In this document: positions 1 through 11,871 of the stretch, piece by piece
Numbering within the stretch: the first letter of the stretch is position 1
Layout: the number at the start of each line of letters is the position of its first letter
Source: Boswellia sacra
Taxonomy: Eukaryota; Streptophyta; Magnoliopsida; Sapindales; Burseraceae
Assembly: GCA_013180625.2 (NCBI GenBank)
Contig: SNVD02009519.1
Coordinates: 3,952,863-4,016,862 of the forward strand
DNA length: 64,000 nt
Reading direction: 5' to 3'
Position numbers and translations under genes: made by a program
Notes under the pieces: generated by a model
What the model was told of the DNA's origin: nothing
Databases searched by the model: none
What the model saw: only the letters and a program-made list of their open reading frames with translations

Positions 1-2020
1 TCCAGTATTTTTATTTTATTTGTTAAGTAGCCACTAATCCAAAGCTTAAGATCAATAGTAAGGGTCGAATAATAGCATTTAAGTTCCAATATGTTTGCTC
101 ATGTACAAGAGACATAAATCAAACACAATAAACATAAACACAAATTATTATGATTCAATTAATATAGCCAGATGATCAAACACAAGGACCCTTAGTCAAC
201 TTGGCTCAAACAGTAAGTTGAATTACCACTAAATCCAAAAGCTTAATCTCAACAAAAAATATTTAAACTCTAACAATCAGTCTAACAATGTAGTTATAAG
301 GACAACTCTTCAGACAAGTTACAATGAATTTGGACTTCGTTCTTCGACAGAAGAGATCTGATCTGCAGACCTTGAACCAGCCTAACAATCTAGTTATTAG
401 GCTAGGTTATATGGTAGACATTTATAGGCTTAATATCAATCAGAGACTCTTTAGAGTGAAAATATATGATGCTTCAGGTTATTTAACGATCAAAAAAAAA
501 ATTGTAGAAATTATAGAAACTTATAACAATATAAAAAGAAGAAGAACATATAGAAATAAAACCCAGGCAATCACACTTCTGTAAAAGTTAATATGCTTAT
601 CAAAAAATTTTATTATTCATCTTGCATAATAAAATCATCACTGTTGCTTCCTCAAACCTTTTAGGAACAAATTCTTGAACAGAAAACAAGATGCTAGTGT
701 CAACAACATAGAGCTTTACTCCGAAGACTAGTAAGACAAGTAAACCTCAAAAATGGGAAGATGCAGTGCTATAGCTCATGCCAACAACTAGAACTGAAAG
801 GAAGAGTTTGTAATAGGTCTCTCATCTCAGAGAAGGGTAAAAGACTTTGTGGAAGGGTTGCCACCACTTCTCTTTATCTGAGAAAGAAATGGAGTAGCTC
901 CGAGACAGTGTAGAGGCAAGATAGGAGGAAAGGAGACTACTTCAGATTTAGTGGGTTCTGCTTATTAAGATGGTCTTATGACACATTTACCCTTGTTTCC
1001 TTTATAAAACTTTAGTAGTTTTATACAACGGCAGTCTCAAATCCAAAGTACGTAAAAATAAATTTAGGTCAACTTTGGTAAATAATCATTAAATGTTCTC
1101 TTTCTTGACCAAATCAGATAGCTTTACCAACAATATAGAATTAAGAACACATTAAATTCTTAAACTAGAAACTTCAGGCACATGGAAGATTCGGGGATTT
1201 GAACTGCACAGACTATGATAACATCATCATGAATACGACTCCATAGTCTCTTCTTAAAAGAATGAAACCATAAACATTCAGATGAAAAGACAAGCAAGCA
1301 CCAACGAATATCATACGAAGCCCCATCTCTGTATTTGAACCATTGCCTCTCTATTAAGTCAGATTTTATTACTGCTCCAATAATATTTAGGCCCCTTTCA
1401 TGGATAGATATCACAGAGCTTGCTAAATTTACAGGAAACATGACATGGCCAGATAAGTTTATTTCTGCATTTACTCACCTAGGATGAACTAAGACTATTA
1501 CAAATGGTAATATCTGAAAGGAACACCATTTTCGCGTGAAGTTTCAAAAATGCTGGCAGGCCATAACACTAAGAAACAACTACGATAATCCTTCTAAAAA
1601 GAGTTTATATATATATAAATCAATTAATTCCTTGTTCATATCAAAGACAGGAAATTTACTGATATTTTGCCTCATCTATTAAAAACATTTAACCATTTTC
1701 TGAAAAGCATATCCTATTACTGATGGCATCTTTAAAACATAGAGGTCAAGGAAAAATTCAGGTCTGCGGTAAGTTTCTTGATTAGCACCTGCTAAGACTA
1801 TGCAGAAGATAATTATAATTTCTATGAATTGATTAGTCAGACACTTCTTTACCAACACGGTGCAAAAAATTTTAAAAATAAACCAAATCCATTTAAAAGC
1901 AAAACTATATTTTTCTCTTTCAATTTTTCCTTTGCACAAATCATTCACAAAGATGATCGAATCATCCACCGATCTACAGCAATAAAAAACTACTGTTTTT
2001 ATCAATTCAGTTGCTAAACA
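1..2020. other. Intergenic AT-rich DNA, no recognisable gene
   Basis: I see no recognisable gene, RNA gene or transposon boundary here. The longest open frames (324-584 on +, 1160-1441 and 1679-2005 on -) are short, resemble no family I know and lack convincing splice or start context. The right part lies downstream of the receptor-like kinase, so it must hold that gene's 3' UTR and polyadenylation signal, which I could not place. Confidence 0.5.
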
Positions 2021-3907
2021 CTACAAACTCACCGGCCCCTTCTTCCGCGACTTGAAGGGGAAGCGTGATGGTGGTGAAGGTGAAAATTCAGGTGGTAATT
2101 GTGGTGCCTCAGACTTGCCAGTGAGCATCCCAACAACATCCTTCATAGAAGGCCGTAGAACAGGTGATCTCTGTAAACAAAGCAAAGCAACTGTAATACA
2201 AAGCAGAGCCTGTGCTCGATCCAAAGACTTCACAACAGCCTGATCAACCAAGTCAAGCAGTTTCCCAGTTCGTGCAAGATGACGTGCCCAAGATATAAGA
2301 TTTGCACGCTGGAACTCTGACATTGGCGACCCTGTAACCTGAAGAGGCCGCCTTCCAGCAATCAAAACAAGAAGCAAAACTCCAAAGCTGTACACATCAG
2401 ACTTCTCTGATAAATCCCCGCCAGCACTATACTCGGGAGCAACATAACAAACTGTTCCCCGCATACTTGGAGTACTGGTGATTCCACCACTCTTGGGAAT
2501 CTCTCCGCTCGCTCTGGAGAGGTCACCACTGAGCCCTTCTAACCACCAATCCAGACTGCCTTTACTGCTTCTGCTTCTATTTCTGCTTCTGCTTCTGCTT
2601 CTCTTCTTTCTCTCCACATTCAATTCTTCATCTCTCGGCCACCAATCATCTTCGCTACTCATTCCCAGTTGTTGTCTGTTCTTCTTCTTCTTCTTCTTCT
2701 TATTCTTCCTCGCCAGTTCTTCACAGTACTCTTCTTTCCACCACTCTCTCGCCGGCCTCCGCCTCTCCCGCTTCAAATTCTTCGCATTTTCTTCCTTATC
2801 TTCGTCCAACGAAACCCACCAATCCAATCTTTTCTTCTTCTTTTTCTTCTTATTATCAATTGTACCAACATCAAGTGAAGAAGCAGAACCTCCTTCGGTC
2901 CAATCATTCTTGGGTCTCTCATGTTTAATCTCTGTTTCAATCCATTCAATCACGTGATCCTTCAGTTTCACAACCTCCGGCGACACAGTTTCCTTCACCG
3001 GAGCCATAACTTTAGTAGAACCCTCCGGGGACTGATCTAGCTCCTCATAAACTGTTGCCGTAGTAGTTGTGATCACACTCTCAGTCTCCACAACAGAGCC
3101 ACAATCCTCTACGGTGGCCCCACCATTACCGTTGCTCTCCACTTCCACCTTCTTCATAGTCTCAGCATCTGCATCACCCTGATTCTCATCCGACTTCAAC
3201 CTGGAAAGCCCGAAGTCCGCGATCTTCGCCCTGAAAAACTGATCCAATAATATGTTGCTGGGTTTGATATCTCCGTGAATCACGGGCGGTTGCAAGCTAT
3301 GCAAGTAGGCAATCGCCTTGGCAATATCAACCGCAACAGAAAACCGTTTTTTCCACTCCATTAACTCGGGGCACTTCTTGTGCAGCAAAGCGTCTTGTAG
3401 ATTTCCATTACTCATCAGTTCGTACACGAGTAACATACGATGGCGTTTCGGGTTGGACGAAAAACCCAGCACCGAAACGACGTGTTCGTTTGATTCAAGC
3501 ACGGAAGCGAAGAACAGCTCGTTGTAGAACTCCCGCTCGCCTTGCAGCGATCCCGAGTCCATGACTTTAACGGCTACATGTTGGTGGTGGAGTTGGGGAG
3601 AGGAGGAGGGGAGGGAGCCGTGGAAGACGGAGCCGAAGCCGCCCTGGCCGAGGCGGTTGGCGGGGGAGAAGGAGTCGGTGGCGCGGCGGAGAAGGGAGTA
3701 GGAGAAGCGGTGGGGAGGCTTTGAATCGGAGGGAACAGTGCGTTTCTTGGAGAGTTTATTGCGGAAGCAGAAGGCGAGGACAAAAAGGCAGGAGAAGGCG
3801 GCGGTGGCGGCGGAGAGAGGGGGAAGGAGGCGGTAGACGATGGGGCGGTGGTGAGGGTGGTGGATAGGTGGAAGGGAAGGAGATTGATGGAGTTGACGTG
3901 ATGGCAT
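2021..3907 (-). CDS. Receptor-like serine/threonine kinase, At2g45590/At1g80870/At4g25390 type, 628 aa
   Basis: Single-exon membrane-anchored protein kinase. A short N-terminus is followed by a hydrophobic segment (about residues 31-48), a basic stop-transfer stretch and a kinase domain. Visible motifs are the glycine loop GQGGFGSVF (87-95), VAVK with Lys114, HGDIKPSN (211-218), DFG (231-233) and APE (490-492). The catalytic loop reads HGD rather than HRD, so this is a non-RD kinase. About 240 residues are inserted between DFG and APE. The insert has two poly-Lys runs, several (D/E)WW motifs (near 362, 389, 421 and 453) and an Arg-Ser stretch near 437-448. From memory, this insertion and the short extracellular part are typical of the At2g45590 group. 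There is no ligand-binding ectodomain, so it probably transmits signals with partners. The start is the first Met, followed directly by the hydrophobic segment. The frame is intact. Confidence 0.9.
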   Translation of the reverse strand: MPSRQLHQSPSLPPIHHPHHRPIVYRLLPPLSAATAAFSCLFVLAFCFRNKLSKKRTVPSDSKPPHRFSYSLLRRATDSFSPANRLGQGGFGSVFHGSLPSSSPQLHHQHVAVKVMDSGSLQGEREFYNELFFASVLESNEHVVSVLGFSSNPKRHRMLLVYELMSNGNLQDALLHKKCPELMEWKKRFSVAVDIAKAIAYLHSLQPPVIHGDIKPSNILLDQFFRAKIADFGLSRLKSDENQGDADAETMKKVEVESNGNGGATVEDCGSVVETESVITTTTATVYEELDQSPEGSTKVMAPVKETVSPEVVKLKDHVIEWIETEIKHERPKNDWTEGGSASSLDVGTIDNKKKKKKKRLDWWVSLDEDKEENAKNLKRERRRPAREWWKEEYCEELARKNKKKKKKKNRQQLGMSSEDDWWPRDEELNVERKKRSRSRSRNRSRSSKGSLDWWLEGLSGDLSRASGEIPKSGGITSTPSMRGTVCYVAPEYSAGGDLSEKSDVYSFGVLLLVLIAGRRPLQVTGSPMSEFQRANLISWARHLARTGKLLDLVDQAVVKSLDRAQALLCITVALLCLQRSPVLRPSMKDVVGMLTGKSEAPQLPPEFSPSPPSRFPFKSRKKGPVSL

Positions 3908-4120
3908 GATGAGCAGAGAAAGAAAAAAAGTTGTAGAGAATTGAGAGTAAGAGTTAAGAAGAAGAGAAACGAAGCGGATTTTGATTGAATGGGCGCATTG
4001 GCGTGGCGACGATGATGATGATGTTGACGATGATCTGGAACGAGCGTGAAATTGAACAACAAGTAGAGATTGTTGTGCTTTCTACTTTCCTTTTTTGTTA
4101 ATTTGCCTCCGCTCCCCTCT

Positions 4121-4128
4121 TTTATATA
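4121..4128 (-). promoter_or_regulatory. Putative TATA box of the receptor-like kinase gene
   Basis: The minus strand reads TATATAAA about 215 bp upstream of the kinase start codon at 3907. That fits a 5' UTR of roughly 180 bp. Nothing else in the first 300 bp upstream looks like a better core promoter. This is a motif match only. Confidence 0.45.
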
Positions 4129-4149
4129 TGTGTTTTTACATTGCAATCC

Positions 4150-7100
4150 TCCTCCTGCTCCTTCTTTGCCTTAAACTGTGTGGCCTTTCACTTTCAGGTG
4201 CTTTCACTGAATCTGTGGAGATTATAATATTATCCTTCAAATTTTGAAACATATATATATATTCTACATTCTAAAAATTAAAAAAAATAATTTATTTATT
4301 TTTAATTTCAAAACTAATCTATAATTAAATTTATTTTTTTTAAGTATCCAAAATAGAGAAGGCTCTTTGTTTATTTATTTTAAAAAATTTGAATGTTATA
4401 ACAGTGTTTTTTAACGCTCTAACACTCATTATCAGACTGTTAGATATTGTTTAATAATGATCATATCATTAAAATTTTTAACAATTTATTTATATTTATA
4501 ATCCACCCCTTAAATTTGATATATTTTCATAATTTTCTCTGCAAGAATATTCATTATCAATATATTCTACTTATATCAAAATCTATATAGGATGACCATT
4601 TTTACGGTAGAATAACAATAACAACAAGAACTCAGTCACTAACCTTATTGCAAAAAACATTTTTATATAATTCTAATTAATTCATTCATTTCATTTCATT
4701 AGAATTATCAATTTGAATGAACAAATTGTTATTCAATCAACTATTTTAAAATCAACCCAACAACAAGTACTTCAATATGCTAATTTTCTAGTTATCAATA
4801 AGGAATGGCCAAAAGATTTCTAAATATGAAGATTAAACAGGGGTAGAATTATGAAACTAAACTTGTCAATCAAAGTGGACTTTTATCTTATGTGCAAGAA
4901 AGCTGCTTAATTAGGTAATCAATAAGTAAAACAAGTGGAGCAGGTGATTTTTCTTTGTTTTTTTCTTCCAAATTATTCAAACTTCAAACTCTCGTGCTTG
5001 TTTCACACTGTTTCGTTTCCTGAATTCTAATTAATAGAACTAATACTAACCAAAGCTTTTGTTTCTTCTATAAGATTTGACTTTTTGTCCTTTTTTTAAT
5101 AATTTAGATGTAAATTTGGTTGAAAGATGGTTACTGTTTAGCTGTAAGTTGGTACTTAGTTAAAATCAATCTTTAATGTAATCAATAAAATACAGTACCA
5201 CTCTCTCAAATCTCTTTTTTTTTTCAATTTAAATATACCATTGATGGCTACTAGCAACTAAGCATTTGAGCTTTATGTTTTATTAGAAAAGTTATTTCTC
5301 AATTCATTAATGTAGGTGGCTCGTATCAACAATCTTTTGTTTCATTTTCAAATCTAGTGGATTCGTGTTCCACTCTTTATTAAATGTAAAGGGTTGGTTT
5401 GTTTCTTAATCTATACTTCAATAAGGCTTGGTTTGTTTAATTAAAGCAAGTTTATTACTCAGTTTTCTTTCCCAAGATGCTTTTGTTAGAAATAGTTAAT
5501 AATACATTAATTTATGCATAGCTGATCGTTGTTTAAGAATAAATATAACAATAAGTGAATTAATTAATTATATATCAATCATATATTATATAATTTTGTT
5601 GTATTGTCAACTTTGGATGATGTAATGTAATATAACTTCGCAGGGTTCTCTTTAATATTGTAGAAATTTCCCTCATTTTCCCTTTGTCAAATCAACTCAT
5701 ATCAAACCATAAATAACCAAAATTTTAGTTAATTTATCATATCCTTCAGCACAGCTGAAGTGGGTACTTGTTGAAGAGTAACTAATTGTAATGATGATAA
5801 TGGTCATTCATAAACAATTTTGATTTAATTAATTGTGCCAAACATGGACAATGACTATTAACAAGAATGATCATGAATATTTGTTACCATAAATTAATAA
5901 CTCTATTTAGTGACGTCCCATAATTATAAAAAATAATAATAAATGAGTACATATCCCATAAAAGTGAGCTCAAGCCACCCAATTTCTAAAACAACAAAAT
6001 CATTTTATAAAATCGACGGAAACTTTAAATTTATGGTACGGTAAATCTTTGACACGTTCAATTAGATGAAAATCATACAATTACAATCTCTTTTCATCTT
6101 AGTTTCAGAACTTCAAATCCAAATCAAGGCAACTTTACCTCTCAAGTTTCAAAATTGCTTCTCTCCAGGGAATTTATCTCTTTCACCTTTTGGTTAAAGA
6201 TATTGCTTTAGAAATTTAATGTGAGAAATTTTGGTGGGTTGTGTTGTGTTTATATCCCGCGAATTATAGATGAGAGCTTTCTGTGCCCTTATTCTTCTTT
6301 TTGTTGCAATGATACAAGAAAAAAAGGTAATTGAGAATTGGAGTAGCTTGGTGATTTGTGCTAGCTCTAGCTGGCTCGTCACTAGCTAACTTTTGTGCTT
6401 TTTAAGCCTTTGGGCATTCAATTAGTTCGTCTTTTTGGTCAACAATATTGATGTACAAGATTCATGGAAAAGAATCGCTATTTGCTAGAGCTTTTTCATT
6501 TCATAATTCATACGAGAAAAAGGAGGAGGCCATGGAGGCAGGCGGGCAGGCAACCACAGGCCACCGTGGGAACTCTTTCACAATTTTCAATGACAATAAA
6601 ATAAAATAATGTGGTTGTCGTATAATTGTTGTATACTCCTTTAAATATCTTATCTAACTTTAACCCTTTTATAAGACCTTCTTATAATATTAACATCTAA
6701 CATCTGTCCTTAAAAATAATATATTAATATACAAAAAAAAATTATATATTTTATTAAAATTATTAAATTTTTTTAAAAAATTATATAAAAATTTCAAATA
6801 CATAAACTTTAAGTGAATATGAATGATATTAAAGAAATTTAATATTTATCTTTAACATAGGTGACACAAGCGCAGAGTACTGTATCTGCTTAATTTATAT
6901 ATTAGTTTTTAAAATGTCGATTAATTCTAATTGCGTCTATTATGTAGCTTTCATAAACTAAGGTTTTGAAAATAAATATTTCCTGAGCTTCTTCGTGGTG
7001 GTTTGAATTTTTTTTTTTTTAAATTTTCCAGAGGAAATAACTAATTCTCTTGATCTTGTTCTTACTTTGAATTGCACATAAAGTAAAAGTCTTCGATAAT

Positions 7101-7559
7101 AAAATCATTTTGACTCGCAAATATTGTAAAATGCTTATCGAAAAAAAATAATGTCTTCTGAGTTCTGACCCGAAAAAATAAGTTAACAAAAGACTTTACT
7201 GCCACGTGTGGCATGTTGGAGCTTTGATTAAGCAATTTTGGATTTGGATTACAGACATGCTTCTGGATTAATTAATGAGCATTGAGGAGGGAGAAGGGAC
7301 CCACCCACACACGCGGGAGGTCAGGTCAGACATGCTAGGCCAATTGCTTTTGTCTCCACGTGCAAGGGACTTGCTGATGATATAACGTCTCAATCTCCAA
7401 TCTGACCTATTGATTTGTTTGTTAATCAATTAATTTAACAATTAATAACTCCATCAGTAATTATCACACGTACTCACAACACGAATGGAATTAAATTAAT
7501 GTTGAGTAAAAGAGTTTAATTACAATTACAAAGTTAATTAATTTAATTTAATGATGTAT
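4150..7559. other. Intergenic region between the kinase and the first PP2C
   Basis: AT-rich DNA with no supported gene; the 62-residue minus frame at 6194-6382 has no recognisable content. Two G-box-like sites occur (CCACGTGTGGC near 7202 and CCACGTGC near 7356), far from either neighbouring start codon. The left end is the upstream region of the kinase and the right end lies downstream of the decayed PP2C. Confidence 0.5.
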
Positions 7560-8233
7560 TTATTTTATTATAGCTTTAATTGGCTTAAGCTTATGGGTTT
7601 TGGAGGTGAGATCAACAACGATGACGCTGATATTGTCTTGGCTTCCTCGGCCAAGAGCGAGACGACAGAGTATGGTAGCTGCAAACTTGGATTTGGAACG
7701 AAACAACCCTTGGCATCTATCATCATCACGCCGCCCAGCTAAATTGTAATGGCGACTACTGCCAGTACTTCTCGGATTGGGGCTGCCATGCTTGAGACAT
7801 CCGCTTGCCACCTTACAAGCCATCTCATCCGACATCACATCCCAAATGCCATTGCTGCCCAGAATCAAACACTCATCTTCTGCTTCTCTTTCACTAATGG
7901 AGATTTGAGGTCCCGTCGTTTTGACTGTCTTTAACACGTTGTCTCTTCCTCCTGCGGCGTGAGGTGAAATGCATGAAGAGGGCAATTAATTCACGTTATA
8001 ACTTATTTGACAATTCTAGCTTCATTGATTGACAGCTCACGTGTGAGAACGGACCGGACTAGGTTAAAACCTTTCTGCTGCATGCTTAATTTGACCGAGG
8101 AAAAAGACCACAAAAGAGCAATTTACAGACTAATAATTAAGATGAACAAATAAAAATGTCAAATTAATTAGCATAATTTACGGAACCACGCAATAAAAGC
8201 ATCAATTAAAATTTAAATCCTAAAGCTGCAATA

Positions 8234-8935
8234 TCATTTAATCTAGATATATAAAACACAATATTAATTAATCCTTGCTAACGGCTATACAGCAGTATTA
8301 CAATTTGGTTGAGGCCATGTGTTGCGTAATATGCATAGACGACAAAGCTTTGAGACATCAAGAAGTAATTGACTAATAAAAATAATATAAATGGAATTGA
8401 TTATCGACAAGCACTTTCAAACGAGTATATAGCTTTCAGATTTGTAAGATCAAAATATCACATTACTAAATGCAAATGAGTAATGCTACTCTTACAAACT
8501 ATTTATACAAACTCTTTCATATAAACTGACGTGATATAATGTGATTTGATAAATAAATACAGTGATTTGATAAATATATATTAATAATAAATGATATTAA
8601 TTAATATAGATGATGTGACGATCATATAAAGATGTCACATCAATTTGTATGAATGAATTTGTATAAATAATCTGTATAAGTAGCATTATTCAATACAAAT
8701 TAGATAAATAATATCAAAGCTTGCTACTATCAGTTTAATCTAGATATATAAAGCCAAATATTAATTAATCCCTGCTGGCGGCCACAGGCCCACAGCAATG
8801 TTGCGCGGTTGGTTGAGGCCTCGTGTTTGTCGAATATGTATAGATAACAAAGTTTAGAGACATCGAGAAGCTGAATCTAATAATATACTAATAAAGTTGA
8901 TTATCAAATAACACTTTCAAACTTATATAGATTCC
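8234..8935. repeat. Direct duplication of about 200 bp flanking a MITE in intron 3 of PP2C copy A
   Basis: The stretches 8237-8439 and 8734-8935 are diverged direct copies. Both contain TTTAATCTAGATATATAAA, AATATTAATTAATCC, GGTTGAGGCC and CACTTTCAAAC in the same order. The MITE at 8478-8691 lies between them. The duplication is confined to intron 3. Confidence 0.75.
8478..8691. mobile_element. MITE, about 214 bp, with imperfect terminal inverted repeats
   Basis: The left end starts GAGTAATGCTACTCTTACA. The reverse complement of the right end starts GAATAATGCTACTTATACA, and both continue into a TATTTATACAAA motif. There is no coding capacity. I could not fix the target-site duplication, so the superfamily is open. 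Confidence 0.7.
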
Positions 8936-10540
8936 CGTCATTACGGATTGATTCTTCCTACCTAACTACATGGTAGTGAAAATGTTGCTAGTCTTCATCG
9001 ATACAGTATCATCTTTCCGACGTTTAATTAAGTCTATTGAATCCATTACTTCCTGCCTTCCACTGAGTTATAGTAAGAAATTCAATTAGTCACATCCTAG
9101 ATTTAGATGCTTATTAATTGGACTACTAATTAACATAAAATAATTATCCTTATTAATCATGATATCAAAAGGAACTAGTGTGGGCACACCTAGCGAGCGG
9201 GACATATCGAGAACGCCGTAGACTCGAACTCCATTCTGATAAACAATCTTACCGCTTGCAGCTCGAATCCTCTGTAGCTCAGCTGGCCTTTCAGGCTGTA
9301 ATAATTCATTAAGAGGGTAATTAATTAGTAATTTTCCTTTAATGACACTGCCACGTGTCAACACAAAACACTCACCTTGTGATCAAGGAAAGAAAGAGGA
9401 AAGGGTCTGCCATTGCGGCAGAGAACTGCGCGTGAATCTCCAGAGTCGGCAACCACGATACGATCAGGGGTTAGAAGCGCCACGACGGCAGTGGAACCCG
9501 CAAAAGCCACGTCCATCTGTTGTTGGACTACTTGGCAGTGGCAACCGTACGTGCACGTGCTCACTGCCAATTCATCCATCCGCTGGAAGCTCCTCTCCAA
9601 CCCAACACGTATCGAATTCTCCCACTCCTCTTTCTCATCATCAATCTCTTCATCGTTCTGATGTTCCTGCTGGGCCCAATTGGCATCACTAATGGAAGAG
9701 GTTTTGGAAGTGGGCACACGCGCTGTCAGCTCCTCTACCAGGAGTCTGTGCATCATCCTCTTCCAAACCCTTGAGACCTACATTAAGTAATTTCGTTTGA
9801 GAATTAACAACAGTTTTTTAATATTATTATTTTTCTAATGTAAAGAATCATAATTGAAAATATAGAAGAGTTGATTACGTACATCAGAGCGTCCATGGCC
9901 GTCATAGACAGCGAAGAAATGAAGAGGCTTTCCGCCGACGATATGGGGGGGACAGAAGTTCTCCTTCACAAACCATGCATCGTTCATGCTCTCGCTTAGC
10001 CCTTGGATGGATATACATCCAAAACCGGCATCGGATTTGGAGTCTCCACCGCAGACGGCGTGAGCTTGACCAGCCTCACGTGAGATGAAGAAGTTGGCTG
10101 CAGCAGCTTCGGTAACGTTTCCTGCTCCACGAGATATTGCTTCCTGGTAGGAACAAAATTTGCAAAAATTTCAGACCGAGTTTCTGGTGGGCTTGTTGGT
10201 AGCTGGAACTGAGACGAGAAGAGCTGGGCGGAGGCGATTCTCATCCTTCTCATCTCGATTCTACGGCGACGACGCTGCCGGCATTTCTCTGGAGTGTCGC
10301 TGTCAGAGTCGTCGCTAGGAAACCTGGGGAAAAGATCAGGTTTTCGTGTCATTGAAGTGTTGTGAAGAAGAGAAAATGAAAGGGAGGGTTATAGGGGAGG
10401 GGAAAGTTGAGAGAGTGAAAGAAACGTGAAAGAAGGATTCGGTGGCGACTCGTGGAGGAAGAGGAAGGATGGGAAAGCGCCACGGGAACGCTATGCATGA
10501 AGCCATGCTGATGCTTTGGGGTTTTCTCCCTCCTTGTCAC

Positions 10541-11132
10541 TACCAGGTTTACGTTACTGTATAAATCTGGCGTTAACTGGTTCCAGGCGACGCTCTCCTA
10601 ACACAAACTCCATTGGAAAATCTCACTAAAAACACCCTCTAAAACTATACTTCATTCCACTAATCACTTACATTTATACTACCCTACGCATTTTACTAAT
10701 GATTAGTTTAAGTATGTCTCATTAAATTTAAAGTTATTTTTTAATGAGTTATCTACACTAAAATCATATCGAGAAGCTAAAAGTAGTAATTAGTAAATAT
10801 TAATTTAATTAAACTATCTAATGATCAACAAATTATGTCTTTTAAAACAGCTAGATTGTTCTCAAGTTAGAGCAAAGTTAAAACTACAATCAAATGGTCA
10901 ATCAAATGAATGTTGACGGTAAATATGAGAAATTAAGTTAATAAATGTTAATAAGTACTGTTATATTAAACCAGTGATGTTAATGAAAATGACAGCAAAA
11001 GAGATGATAACTCATCATATGACAGTAAAAGAGTGATGAGTACTCATCATTTTATACACAAACTTTCTATATGCAAAACTCCTTGTATTAGACTATTAAC
11101 TTTAACATAAGTGAGATATTAGATAATCTTTT
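10541..11132. other. Upstream region of PP2C copy A
   Basis: AT-rich DNA without a gene. It contains a short palindromic patch (GATGAGTACTCATC near 11035). Unlike the region upstream of the intact PP2C, I find no ABRE cluster; the only ACGTG nearby is a single weak site at about 10424. Confidence 0.5.
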
Positions 11133-11335
11133 GGGAAATCACCACAAACTACTCATAAGGTTTGCTAATAAACCAGGGAAAAACAAGATTTGGCATTTTA
11201 AATTAAAAACTCCCCCAACGTTCCATAAATGCATCAAAAACTCCCAAATTGACGGAATCTGTTACTCTCAAATAAATTCACAAGATTAAAATTGGAACTT
11301 TGTAATAGTGTCGCTGTTTATCTTCTTCCTTCCTT
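11133..11335 (+). repeat. Left terminal inverted repeat of the MULE-like element
   Basis: Pairs with 26960-27163 in inverted orientation over about 200 bp. The outermost bases on both sides read (G/A)AAAT..TCACAAACTAC or close variants. Confidence 0.75.
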
Positions 11336-11435
11336 CTAAAACAAAGCAAATAAAAGAAAAACCTAAATTATCAATCCCTCAATTCTTCAGACTAATCAAT
11401 TATTTCTTGAATGTGCAATCACCTAAGCCAAATTA

Positions 11436-11730
11436 TTCAACTTGATTACCCACACTTGCCACAGTCAAAGCCAAAACACATTTGCCATTGCCACCAACCA
11501 TAAACCCAACACCGCCAATCGAAATAGCCAAGCGATACCCAAAGCTACCATCAAGCGGAACAACCATAACCCACCACCACCAACCGAAACACCCAACCAT
11601 CACCAATCGAAACAGCCAAGCATCAAGCGCAAGCAAGAGTCAAGCAACCATAACCCAGCACCACCAATCAGAACAGCCAAGTATCAAGCAAGAGTCGCTA
11701 CAAGGAATTTTTATATATTTATCACTTGAC
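11436..11730. other. Low-complexity AC-rich stretch with short CAAGCATCAAGC-type repeats
   Basis: The plus strand repeats variants of CCAAGCATCAAGC and ACCACCAATC. Similar words recur at 26212-26250 near the other end of the MULE-like element, which suggests subterminal repeats of that element. The overlapping open frames are low-complexity artefacts. Confidence 0.5.
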
Positions 11731-11871
11731 AATTTATTTATTTGACTTGACGATTTTTAAAAAAAGTGAGAAATATATCATTAACTTGAAAGTTAAACTT
11801 GAGTACACTTGGTATATGTCAGTCTTTGTTTTGACTTTGTTAAATATTTATCACATTTTTCTTTTTAGATA

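Larger units (their letters stand above)
7560..10352 (-). pseudogene. AHG1-like clade-A protein phosphatase 2C, copy A, frameshifted and probably inactive
   Basis: Four exons on the minus strand: 10352-9883, 9777-9376, 9295-9190 and about 7951-7560, with GT-AG junctions matching the intact copy at 28294-34455 (exon 3 is 106 nt in both). The N-terminus has the KCR-RRRRRIEMRR block seen in AHG1. [14 protein letters not shown] and [11 protein letters not shown] are present. Signs of decay: the N-terminal frame stops at 9996-9998, while the PP2C motifs read in another frame that is closed upstream by a stop at 10171-10173. A net frameshift must therefore lie between them. Exon 1 is 470 nt, not a multiple of three, whereas the other copy's is 465 nt. 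The usual ASDG metal-binding Asp is Asn (GSNGIWDV), and MED is MND. The position of the ABA-receptor-sensing Trp is Gln. The exon 4 acceptor is uncertain by one codon. Homology is secure; loss of function is an inference. Confidence 0.8.

Noticed and set aside
1160..1441. Minus-strand 93-codon frame
   Set aside because: No recognisable motif, no neighbours in frame and no splice context; too short to call.
2478..2957. Plus-strand 159-codon Leu/Phe-rich frame
   Set aside because: It is the antisense of the poly-Lys/Glu insert of the kinase gene; composition and overlap mark it as a shadow.
3574..4146. Minus-strand 190-codon frame rich in Pro and Ser
   Set aside because: It overlaps the kinase N-terminus in another frame and covers the 5' UTR and TATA region; low complexity only.
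9342..9692. Plus-strand frames over the PP2C copy A exons (also 33468-34277 over the intact copy)
   Set aside because: They are antisense shadows of GC-rich PP2C exons.
11122..11132. Target-site duplication of the MULE-like element
   Set aside because: Left TTAGATAATC and right CTCTAATAAC are only vaguely similar; not accepted as a duplication.
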